From positions 1-13,321 of the forward strand of contig JAPHTL010000105.1 of the NCBI GenBank assembly GCA_026193355.1: a stretch of 13,321 nt of DNA, read 5' to 3'. The DNA is from Rhodospirillales bacterium. Lineage in GTDB: Bacteria > Pseudomonadota > Alphaproteobacteria > Rhodospirillales > JAPHTL01. Positions 7,498-13,321 of the stretch are shown in pieces (position 1 is the first letter of the stretch; every line of letters starts with the position of its first letter). The translations under genes and the position numbers were made by a program. The notes under the pieces are model-generated. The model was not told where the DNA came from. It saw only the letters and a program-made list of their open reading frames with translations, and did no database searches.

Positions 7498-7526
7498 TAA
7501 ATCCGGTTTTTTTGATTATTTGTCAA
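7498..7526 (-). promoter_or_regulatory. Possible promoter for sodB
   Basis: On the minus strand a perfect TTGACA (7526-7521) overlaps the hpnE stop codon. After 17 bases comes GATTTA (7503-7498), a poor -10. The -35 is convincing and the -10 is not, so sodB may have its own promoter or may be read partly from hpnCDE. Confidence 0.3.
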
Positions 7527-8794
7527 TCGCCGGTTGTGGTCAATCCGGCGGCGGTTTTTCCTGACAGGACAGCGCCTTCGACCGATGCGGGAAGCCCCGT
7601 ATCCGTCCAGTCCCCGGCCAGATAAAGGTTGTCCCAATTCGTACGTGGTGCTGGCCTGCGCCTGACCTGTTCGGGTGTCTGGGCGAATGTGGCGGTACGT
7701 TCCTTGATTACCCGGAACGGTGGGATAGCGGTTTGTGAAAGGCCCATCGCCTGTTGTGTCTCGTTCCAGATCATGGCGGCAATATCATCTGCGCCCAAAT
7801 CGATCAGGTCGTCAGCAGCGCTGATCGTCACCGATACGACGTCGTTGCGAACGAACAGCCACTGCGCCATGCCGCCCGTCAGGCCCAGAAAAGCCGTCCC
7901 ACCGGGAAGGAGCGCCTTTCCATCTGTCCGGTAGTGGATATTGATGATCGGGTTATGCCTGTCGGGTGTGGTCAGGTCGGGAACGATTGCCGATGCGATC
8001 GGGGCGGGAAGGGCCAGAATGACGGACGCGCCTGACACATCGACACCCTTTTCGCCGAAATCGAGCCGCTGCGCCCGACCCCCTGAAAGATCCAGCGATT
8101 CAAGGCGTTGTCCGAAACGAATTTCCACTCCGGCTTTCTCCAGAAAACGGACGGCCGGATCAATCAGGGCCGGCCCAAGGCCTTCGTGAGCGATCATGGC
8201 GCGGCAATCCCTCTCCCCTGCCAGAAGGGTGCGTTGCAACGCGCGCCACAGGAGGGTTGCCGAGGCTTCTTCGGGCGGCGTGTTGAGAACACCCAGCGTC
8301 AACGGTCGCCACAGGCGTTCGAACAGCGGCCCGTTCGGGTTGATGCGGTCTGTTACGGTTTCCGAAGGCCCGGCACCCATCAGTTTCCATGTATCGCGCA
8401 GGTAGGAAATCCATGAGGTTCCGGGAATTCTGCGTTCACTGAAGAACACCCACCATGGAAGTCGTCCGCCGCTCGGCCTGACGGTCCATGATGTCTCGTC
8501 CGCCATGTCACGAAAGGGGAAGGCCGCAGCATCCATTATGTGAAGGCCCTTGTCGCCGCCAATGGTGTGCGCATAGGCGAGGGTCTCGTGATAGGCCCCA
8601 AGCATCAAGTGGCTGCCGTTGTCGATCAGCCGCCCGGTTTTCGCGTCTTCGAACGACCGGCAGCGCCCTCCGGCTTGTTTGGCGGATTCATGGAGCACGA
8701 CCCTGTGGCCGGCTTCGGTTGCCGCCACTGCTGCGGCCAACCCGGAAAGGCCCGCGCCGACGATGTGGACGGACTGTCCGGTTGCCTTGTTCAC
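7523..8794 (-). CDS. hpnE: Hydroxysqualene dehydroxylase HpnE
   Basis: This FAD-dependent amine-oxidase-fold enzyme performs the last step of the bacterial three-enzyme route to squalene, reducing hydroxysqualene to squalene, the hopanoid precursor. The 423-residue protein has the N-terminal dinucleotide site VGAGLSG (12-18), then ESAKQAGGRCRSF and NGSHLMLGAY. The C-terminal FAD motif includes NLYLAGDWTDTGLP followed by SVEGAVLSGKTAA. The frame extends to an ATG at 8842, but that has no ribosome site and would overlap hpnD by 52 bases. GTG at 8794-8792 forms a GTGA overlap with the hpnD stop, matching the ATGA junction between hpnC and hpnD, and gives the normal family N-terminus. The overlaps support one coupled operon. 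Confidence 0.93.
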   Translation of the reverse strand: MNKATGQSVHIVGAGLSGLAAAVAATEAGHRVVLHESAKQAGGRCRSFEDAKTGRLIDNGSHLMLGAYHETLAYAHTIGGDKGLHIMDAAAFPFRDMADETSWTVRPSGGRLPWWVFFSERRIPGTSWISYLRDTWKLMGAGPSETVTDRINPNGPLFERLWRPLTLGVLNTPPEEASATLLWRALQRTLLAGERDCRAMIAHEGLGPALIDPAVRFLEKAGVEIRFGQRLESLDLSGGRAQRLDFGEKGVDVSGASVILALPAPIASAIVPDLTTPDRHNPIINIHYRTDGKALLPGGTAFLGLTGGMAQWLFVRNDVVSVTISAADDLIDLGADDIAAMIWNETQQAMGLSQTAIPPFRVIKERTATFAQTPEQVRRRPAPRTNWDNLYLAGDWTDTGLPASVEGAVLSGKTAAGLTTTGD

Positions 8795-9657
8795 GGCCGA
8801 TCTGAGACCAGATGGCGTAGTGCGATCCACGCGCGTTCCCATGACGGGATGCGAACCGGTTCATCCAATCGATCCCATCCGCGACGGCGAAGCCTGCCGA
8901 GCAACCGACGATAGACGGTCATCATGATCCTTGCGGGGCGCAACCCGTGCGTTCCGCCTTCTCCAAGGGCGGCTTCGGCCTCGGAAAACCTGCTTTCCGC
9001 CAGGGCGGCAATGGCTTCGCAGGCTTTGGGAAGGTGCGGGTCCTTAATGACGGTCAACGGTGCGCGGCCCACGACGCCAGCATCGTGCAAGCATTCTTCC
9101 GGCAGATAAAGACGTCCACGACCGGCGTCTTCTTCAATATCGCGAAGAATATTGGTCAGTTGCAGGGCCTCGCCCAGCTTGATGGCGAAACGTTGGGCCG
9201 CCGGGTCGGAGCGACCGAAAACGGCGATCGACAGCAACCCCACGCTTCCCGCAACCTGTCGGCAGTAGCCCATCAGCTCTTTCATGGAAGGGGCGCAAAC
9301 GGAGCCTCTGGCATCGGTCTCCATGCCTTTGATCAATTCTTCGAATTCAACCGATGGAAGGTTATGCCGTATGGTGGCGCGCGACAGGCTTCGTACAACG
9401 GGGCTTGCGGATACGCCGATGGGCAGGGTTTTGATCGCTTCGCGCCATGCACCAAGGCGGTCAAGCTTGCTTTCCGCTGCTTCATCGCCATCGGCGATGT
9501 CGTCAAGTTCCCGGCACAGCGAATAAATCGCAAACATGGCCTCGCGCCTGTCGGGCGGCAGAAGGCGCATCGCCCAGTAAAAAGAGCTTCCCGCCGCCTT
9601 GACCTCACTTTGCACGGTGACGGCATCGTCCCTTTGCGTGGTTCCGTCCGTTGTCAT
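8791..9657 (-). CDS. hpnD: Presqualene diphosphate synthase HpnD
   Basis: HpnD condenses two farnesyl diphosphates to presqualene diphosphate. The 288-residue protein is a squalene/phytoene synthase family member with both magnesium-binding aspartate motifs intact: LDDIAD (51-56) and NILRDIEED (169-177), the latter leading into RGRLYLPEE. YCRQVAGSVG (131-140) is also typical. ATG at 9657 overlaps the hpnC stop as ATGA and has GGAG about 8 bases upstream. The open frame that continues upstream to 9957 lies inside hpnC and is not used. The gene ends in a GTGA overlap with hpnE. HpnD rather than HpnC is assigned from the NILRDIEEDA-GRGRLYLP form of the second motif and from gene order. Confidence 0.93.
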   Translation of the reverse strand: MTTDGTTQRDDAVTVQSEVKAAGSSFYWAMRLLPPDRREAMFAIYSLCRELDDIADGDEAAESKLDRLGAWREAIKTLPIGVSASPVVRSLSRATIRHNLPSVEFEELIKGMETDARGSVCAPSMKELMGYCRQVAGSVGLLSIAVFGRSDPAAQRFAIKLGEALQLTNILRDIEEDAGRGRLYLPEECLHDAGVVGRAPLTVIKDPHLPKACEAIAALAESRFSEAEAALGEGGTHGLRPARIMMTVYRRLLGRLRRRGWDRLDEPVRIPSWERAWIALRHLVSDRP

Positions 9658-10535
9658 CGGGTCGCTCCGGCAAGAAGGCCGCGCAGGATGCTCACGGCCC
9701 AGTCCCAACGCGACAGGCCAACGTGGTCGGCAAGGGGGTCGTTGTCTCGCAGGCGCATCGCCAAACGTTCGGCGCAGGACAGGGTGGTTGCGGCCTGAAT
9801 GCGCAGGCGACGGTTGGAAATGCTGCCGGGCAGGGCAAGCGCCTCGATCAGCAGTTGATCGACACCGTCGAGCGCCCTGTCCAGAAGGGCCCTGATCTGA
9901 CCCTGCGCCATCGGCTTGCCAAGCGCGTCGGGGCGCACGGCCATTTCCCTGAACCACTGTTCCGGAAGATAGATACGGCCAAGTTGTTGGAAGTCACTGC
10001 GGCAGTCTTGCAGGTGGTTTTCCACCTGAAGGGCGGCGCAGAGCGAATCTGACGCCTTGATGGCCAGCGGATCGTGTTCGCCGAACAGCGCCAACAGAAA
10101 CCGGCCGACGGGCGCTGCGGACAGCGAGCAGTAATTCAGAAGATCATTCCATGTTTCCATGGGGGTGTTCGATGCATCGATGCGGAATGCCGCGATAAGG
10201 TCGCGGGCGCATTGCGGGTCGATACCCGTCTGGGCAAGGGTCTTACGCAGGAGAGCAGCGCCCCTTTGTCCCTCTTCGGGTTCTATCGCGCCCGTCAGGA
10301 CGGCTTCCATCGCGTCCAGGGCGTTCAGCTTGTCACTTTCGCCGAGTGTCGGGTCGTCGGCAACATCGTCCGCAGCGCGGGCGAAAGCATAGAAAGCGGC
10401 GACATGGCGGCGCTTTTCGGCCGGAAGGACGGACATCGCCACCGGGAAACTTTCATCCTTGGCCTTCTTCCCGTCGCCCATGCGTCGCTTTCGTTCGGGT
10501 TGCCGTTTCCTTGCGTTCGGTCCCATATATGGCAT
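9654..10535 (-). CDS. hpnC: Hydroxysqualene synthase HpnC
   Basis: HpnC converts presqualene diphosphate to hydroxysqualene. With the chosen start it has 293 residues. DESFPVA (27-33) and FYAFARAADDVADD (48-61, first aspartate motif) are typical of the HpnC branch. The second motif is the HpnC-type QVENHLQDCRSD (170-181) followed by LGRIYLPEQW. The start is uncertain. ATG 10535 has AGGCGGG just upstream but adds a very basic stretch (RKRQPERKRR). ATG 10526 and ATG 10481 are in-frame alternatives, and 10481 gives an N-terminus of ordinary length. The farther ATG at 10598 would overlap the divergent gene. The stop overlaps the hpnD start (ATGA). It is first in the hpnC-hpnD-hpnE unit. Confidence 0.9.
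   Translation of the reverse strand: MPYMGPNARKRQPERKRRMGDGKKAKDESFPVAMSVLPAEKRRHVAAFYAFARAADDVADDPTLGESDKLNALDAMEAVLTGAIEPEEGQRGAALLRKTLAQTGIDPQCARDLIAAFRIDASNTPMETWNDLLNYCSLSAAPVGRFLLALFGEHDPLAIKASDSLCAALQVENHLQDCRSDFQQLGRIYLPEQWFREMAVRPDALGKPMAQGQIRALLDRALDGVDQLLIEALALPGSISNRRLRIQAATTLSCAERLAMRLRDNDPLADHVGLSRWDWAVSILRGLLAGATR
10523..10532. other. Perfect 10-base palindrome CCATATATGG at the hpnC 5' end
   Basis: CCATATATGG reads the same on both strands and contains one of the candidate hpnC start codons (ATG 10526). Its position at the divergent hpnC/NDUFAF6-like boundary would suit a regulator site, but 10 bases is short and no regulator is implied. Confidence 0.25.
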
Positions 10536-10572
10536 AACGCCCGCCTGCGCTACTATGGCGGTATCGTATCCG

Positions 10573-10577
10573 AAGGA
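10573..10577 (+). promoter_or_regulatory. Ribosome binding site AAGGA that bears on the start of the NDUFAF6-like gene
   Basis: AAGGA lies 15 bases before ATG 10593 but only 6 bases before an in-frame TTG at 10584. Spacing favours the TTG, which would add three residues. ATG is kept as the conventional call. Confidence 0.4.
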
Positions 10578-10592
10578 AACGGATTGGGACGA

Positions 10593-11429
10593 ATGCAACT
10601 TTCCTACTGCGCCGAGCAGGTTCGACGATTCGACAATGACCGTTTTCTGTGCGGATTGTTCGCGCCCGAATCCCGAAATGAAAACCTCTTTGCCCTATAT
10701 GCCTTCAATTCAGAGATTGCGCGGGCGAGGGAAAGCGTTTCCGAACCGATTCTCGGCCAGATCCGCCTGCAATGGTGGCGCGATGCGATCGATGCGGCCT
10801 ATGCGGGGAAACCACCCCACCACATGGTGGCCGAGGCGTTGGCCTGCGCCATTCAGCGGCATTCAATCGCTCGCGATCGGTTGGATCGCCTGATCGATGG
10901 CCGTGAGCGGGATATGGATGACGCGCCTTTCTCCGATATCGATGCGTTGAATACGTACGCCGTGGCGACATCATCGACGTTGACGGAACTGGCGTTGGAG
11001 GTGCTTGGGGCGGCAGAGGAGGCGGCGATTACCGCCGCCCATGACATTGGGATCGCCTGGGCGCTGATCGGCCTCATGCGGGCGATACCGCACCATGCCC
11101 GGCAGGGGCGCAGCTTTCTGCCCGAAAGCCTCGTCACCAATGCAGGGCTTGATATGAAGGATGTCATGGCAACGCGGGCTACGCCCGCGTTGCAGCGGGC
11201 CGTGGAACAAATTACCGACGAAGCCGCTGTGCGCTTGAAGGCGGCGCGGGCCATCCGGCGTGATGTCCCCGATTCCGCCATCCCGGCGTTGTTGCACGCG
11301 ACACTTGCCGATGCGTATATGAAGGAACTTTCACGGGTTCGTTACAATCCCTTTGCCCTCAGGCATGGTAATGGGGGAACAGGACGCAAGATAAGGCTGG
11401 CTGTTGCGGCGTTTCGACACCGTTACTGA
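10593..11429 (+). CDS. Squalene/phytoene synthase family protein, NDUFAF6-like (probably non-catalytic)
   Basis: The 278-residue protein has the all-helical squalene/phytoene synthase fold, but both catalytic aspartate motifs are missing. Where active enzymes have DDxxD it reads YAFNSEIARARE (36-47), followed by the characteristic GQIRLQWWRDAI (55-66). The second site reads AWALIGLMRAIPHHARQGRSFLPE (155-178), again without Asp. This pattern is that of the branch containing mitochondrial NDUFAF6, a complex I assembly factor; that role here is an inference from homology. The frame is open back to 10074, but that part lies opposite hpnC and is not coding. ATG 10593 is chosen, with TTG 10584 possible. 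It is divergent from hpnC. The family's usual neighbour, the Mth938 gene, is 4.7 kb to the left. Confidence 0.88.
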   Translation: MQLSYCAEQVRRFDNDRFLCGLFAPESRNENLFALYAFNSEIARARESVSEPILGQIRLQWWRDAIDAAYAGKPPHHMVAEALACAIQRHSIARDRLDRLIDGRERDMDDAPFSDIDALNTYAVATSSTLTELALEVLGAAEEAAITAAHDIGIAWALIGLMRAIPHHARQGRSFLPESLVTNAGLDMKDVMATRATPALQRAVEQITDEAAVRLKAARAIRRDVPDSAIPALLHATLADAYMKELSRVRYNPFALRHGNGGTGRKIRLAVAAFRHRY

Positions 11430-11437
11430 CCGGTCAG
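11426..11437. other. Perfect 12-base palindrome CTGACCGGTCAG
   Basis: The palindrome spans the stop codon of the NDUFAF6-like gene and lies 23 bases before the hydrolase start, just ahead of its GGGGAGG ribosome site. It could be an operator for the hydrolase. As a hairpin it has no loop room, and no T-run follows, so it is not a terminator. Confidence 0.3.
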
Positions 11438-11460
11438 CTACTACCGGGGAGGTTCGGACT

Positions 11461-12351
11461 ATGAACAGGTTTTTCGCCGCGCTTGTGGCCCTCGTCGCCC
11501 TTGCCGCATCACCATCGCACGCGGAGACGGTGAAGATCGGCCACGATGGGCTGACCCTCAACGCCAACCGGGTGATGGCGGACGGAAAATCGCTGGCCGA
11601 CGGCGTGATCCTGATGACCCATGGAACCCTTGCTCACGGCGGGATGGAGATCATGGCGGTGTTACAGGAAACCATGGCGTCGCGCGGGTTCAGCAGCCTT
11701 GCGATCACACTGAGCCTTGGCCTCGACAATCGCAGCGGCATGTACGATTGCGCCACGCCTCACAGGCACCGCCATACGGATGCCCTTGACGAGATCGGGG
11801 CGTGGCTGTTGTGGCTCAAGGGGCAGGGGGCGACGAATGTCGCCTTGCTCGGCCATTCAAGAGGCGGCAACCAGACCGCATGGTTTGTCGCGGAAAGGGA
11901 CGATCCGGTGGTATCGACGGTGGTTCTTGTCGCGCCCTCCACATGGAGTCCCGAATACGCCAGGAAGGGCTATGAAAGTCGCTACAAAAAGCCGCTTGCC
12001 CCTGTCCTTGAAAAGGCAAAGGGGCTTGTCGCCGCGGGGAAGGGGGCGGAAATCCTCGACAAGACGGACTTCGTTTATTGCGAAAGCGCGGCGGTGAGTG
12101 CGGATGCCTTCGTCAGCTACTACGAACCCGACGAGCGTATGGATACGCCGACGCTTCTGCCGCGTATCAAAAAACCGGTTCTGGTGGTCGCAGGGTCGGC
12201 GGATACGGTGGTGAAGGGGCTGGAAGAGCGCGTTCCGCCGTTACAGGGGGAAACGTTACGTTTCGAGGTCATTCAGGGCGCTGATCACTTCTTCCGCGAC
12301 CTGTACGCCGAGGACGTTGCCGACCTGATGGAAGCATTCATCGGGAAATAA
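11461..12351 (+). CDS. Secreted alpha/beta hydrolase
   Basis: The 296-residue protein has a signal peptide (MNRFFAALVALVALAASPSHA, cleavage expected after Ala21) and an alpha/beta hydrolase fold. The nucleophile elbow is GHSRGG (131-136, Ser133). The likely acid is Asp248 in GSADTV, and the likely base is His276 in GADHFFRD. HGTLAHGG (54-61) would form the oxyanion region. A histidine-rich PHRHRHTDALDEIGAW (100-115) follows Cys97, which could form a disulfide with Cys207 in the periplasm. ATG 11461 is preferred over the open frame from 11404 because GGGGAGG lies 8 bases upstream and the signal peptide begins there. Substrate unknown; esterase or lipase-like is a guess. It follows the NDUFAF6-like gene by 31 bases and may be cotranscribed. 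It converges on the membrane protein gene with 6 bases between the stop codons. Confidence 0.9.
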   Translation: MNRFFAALVALVALAASPSHAETVKIGHDGLTLNANRVMADGKSLADGVILMTHGTLAHGGMEIMAVLQETMASRGFSSLAITLSLGLDNRSGMYDCATPHRHRHTDALDEIGAWLLWLKGQGATNVALLGHSRGGNQTAWFVAERDDPVVSTVVLVAPSTWSPEYARKGYESRYKKPLAPVLEKAKGLVAAGKGAEILDKTDFVYCESAAVSADAFVSYYEPDERMDTPTLLPRIKKPVLVVAGSADTVVKGLEERVPPLQGETLRFEVIQGADHFFRDLYAEDVADLMEAFIGK

Positions 12352-12357
12352 GCGGCA

Positions 12358-12942
12358 TCAAAACGGCCCCGGTCTGCTTTCCGCCATGATATCCACGTCA
12401 ATGGCGGCAAGGCGTTCCAGTATTGCGCAACGCCTGCGTATGGGCCGCCAGTCATAGAGAAACGTCTGTATCGGCCGCCACATCGCCACCCAGCCGGATA
12501 TCAGTGCGCCTTCGGCGATGACTTCGATCAGCATGGATGGTTCCGGCTGCAAAGACAGGATTATTTCGCGGACGGTGACGCAGAAAATCAGGAAAATCAA
12601 GCCGATCGCCAATGATATCCAGCCGTTGCTTAGCACTTCGCGAAGTGATTCGCGTTCCACCCACAGCCTGTACGAGAAGTAATTCCGGATGGCTTCGCCA
12701 GGTTCCATTCTGGCGGTTTCTTCCGCCTGATCTGGAGGAAGATGAATGGCCAGCCTGACATTTGTTGAAGGCGGGAGTTCCCGCATCGATCCGACGATGT
12801 AGGCTTCTGCGTCCTTGTCGATATCCTTTTCGTTGAAAGGGGCCGGGTCGAACGAGTTGAACAGCTGCTGAATGCGGCTGAGCCTGATATCAATGTAGGT
12901 GACGCCGTCTACGCTGCGAAAGGGCGACGGGTTGATGGTCAT
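12358..12942 (-). CDS. Conserved hypothetical two-helix membrane protein
   Basis: I do not recognise a named family. The 194-residue protein has a soluble N-terminal half with LFNSFDPAPFNEKDIDKDAE (27-46), a pattern I associate with conserved hypothetical proteins, then AYIVGSMRELP (47-57). Two hydrophobic segments follow, about 108-124 (WISLAIGLIFLIFCVTV) and about 137-155 (MLIEVIAEGALISGWVAMW), and then a basic stretch WRPIRRRCAILERL (165-178). The topology suggests that both ends face the cytoplasm. ATG 12942 is chosen for its AGGAG about 9 bases upstream; the frame extends to 13065, but that part overlaps the end of trmFO. It lies 83 bases downstream of trmFO on the same strand and may be read from it. 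Confidence 0.8.
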   Translation of the reverse strand: MTINPSPFRSVDGVTYIDIRLSRIQQLFNSFDPAPFNEKDIDKDAEAYIVGSMRELPPSTNVRLAIHLPPDQAEETARMEPGEAIRNYFSYRLWVERESLREVLSNGWISLAIGLIFLIFCVTVREIILSLQPEPSMLIEVIAEGALISGWVAMWRPIQTFLYDWRPIRRRCAILERLAAIDVDIMAESRPGPF

Positions 12943-13025
12943 GGCAGGTTTCTCCTGGCGTTCGGCGTGAAACGCCTTGATCGCCAATTGCCTTGTTCGT
13001 CGCCCCCAGTATGATCGCCGCAGCC

Positions 13026-13321
13026 TTATGCCGTCCAGCCGCTGTTTTGGGGCTGCGCCAGCCAACCACCCAGATCCTCCAGTGCGCGGGTGGTGTAGGC
13101 CTTCTTTCGGTCCTTCCCACGCAGCTTTCGCGCCTTCCTTCCGTTTTCCGGCTCTGGGGCGGGCGGCGGAGGAAAAAGCCCAAAGTTCACATTCATGGGT
13201 TGGAAGGTATCTGCATCCGCTCCAACCGTGATGTGGTTGAGAAGCGCGCCAAGTGCGGTTGTCGGCGGCGGCGCGAGAGGGGGGGCGCCTTGTTGTTCAA
13301 GGGCGGCGAAGCGGCCGGACA
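13026..13321 (-). CDS. trmFO: TrmFO, folate-dependent tRNA uracil-54 methyltransferase, C-terminal end (5' end outside window)
   Basis: Reading the minus strand from the right edge gives 97 residues and a TAA at 13028-13026. They match the C-terminus of TrmFO (GidA-related), which methylates U54 of tRNA using methylenetetrahydrofolate and FAD. Diagnostic pieces are GRFAALEQQGAPPL, TTALGALLNHIT, ADTFQPMNVNFGLFPP and KDRKKAYTTRALEDL. No start codon is expected here because the gene continues to the right. The proline- and basic-rich linker (PPPAPEPENGRKARKLRGK) is a little longer than I would expect. The region also carries plus-strand and other-frame open stretches, which are not genes. Confidence 0.9.
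   Translation of the reverse strand, partial: SGRFAALEQQGAPPLAPPPTTALGALLNHITVGADADTFQPMNVNFGLFPPPPAPEPENGRKARKLRGKDRKKAYTTRALEDLGGWLAQPQNSGWTA

Noticed and set aside
7482..7514. CCGGA...TCCGG followed by seven T on the plus strand after sodB/hpnE gap
   Set aside because: The stem is only 5 base pairs with a 16-base loop, and no plus-strand gene ends there.
8947..9798. 283-residue plus-strand open frame opposite hpnD
   Set aside because: It is antisense to hpnD, whose motifs are unambiguous; the frame is open because of GC-rich codon bias.
10074..10592. N-terminal 173-residue extension of the NDUFAF6-like frame
   Set aside because: It lies antisense to hpnC, and its translation resembles no domain. 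The family N-terminus begins at about 10593.
12964..12976. Hairpin GGCGT-GAA-ACGCC in the gap between trmFO and the membrane protein gene
   Set aside because: Short stem, no T-run on the minus strand, and alternative pairing with a nearby AACGCC; chance in GC-rich sequence is likely.
13013..13231. Plus-strand and other-frame open stretches at the right edge
   Set aside because: The minus-strand frame ending at 13026 clearly encodes the TrmFO C-terminus, so these are shadows.

Overview
The window looks like chromosome of an alphaproteobacterium, probably Rhodospirillales. It has moderately high GC, a yajC-secD-secF-Mth938 block, an NDUFAF6-like protein, the three-gene HpnCDE route to squalene (hopanoid pathway), and a TrmFO instead of TrmA. 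The order is an inference from gene content; the genus cannot be read from this sequence. I see no rRNA, tRNA, CRISPR array, insertion sequence or phage structural gene, and no gene-free stretch longer than 300 bases.

Layout. Positions 1-363 (+) are the C-terminal end of an NlpD/LytM-type (M23-fold) envelope protein whose metal-binding positions look degenerate. It converges on a two-gene minus-strand unit, a DUF815 P-loop ATPase (2206-1349) followed by a diacylglycerol-kinase-family lipid kinase (1313-360). A 237-base divergent promoter region leads rightwards into yajC-secD-secF (2444-5457), the accessory subunits of the Sec translocon, and then a Mth938/DUF498-family gene (5538-5921).

From about 5922 to 10592 every gene is on the minus strand. 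In transcription order they are hpnC-hpnD-hpnE (10535-7523), coupled by 4-base ATGA and GTGA overlaps and converting farnesyl diphosphate to squalene; an iron superoxide dismutase (7415-6810) with a good hairpin terminator; a degenerate receiver-domain protein with a three-cysteine cluster (6638-6216); and a 59-residue coiled-coil protein (6190-6011). Divergent from hpnC is a catalytically degenerate squalene/phytoene-synthase homologue of the NDUFAF6 type (10593-11429, +). From my memory of the families, the Mth938 gene and the NDUFAF6-like gene often sit next to each other after secF in alphaproteobacteria. Here the six-gene inverted block lies between them.

The right end holds a secreted alpha/beta hydrolase (11461-12351, +). 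It converges on an unrecognised two-helix membrane protein (12942-12358, -) that lies downstream of the C-terminal end of trmFO (13321-13026, -, entering from the right edge).

Most genes are housekeeping: protein export, envelope maintenance, hopanoid precursor synthesis, probable complex I assembly, superoxide defence and tRNA modification. The least explained material is the receiver-like/coiled-coil pair at 6011-6638, the DUF815 ATPase, and the membrane protein at 12358-12942.
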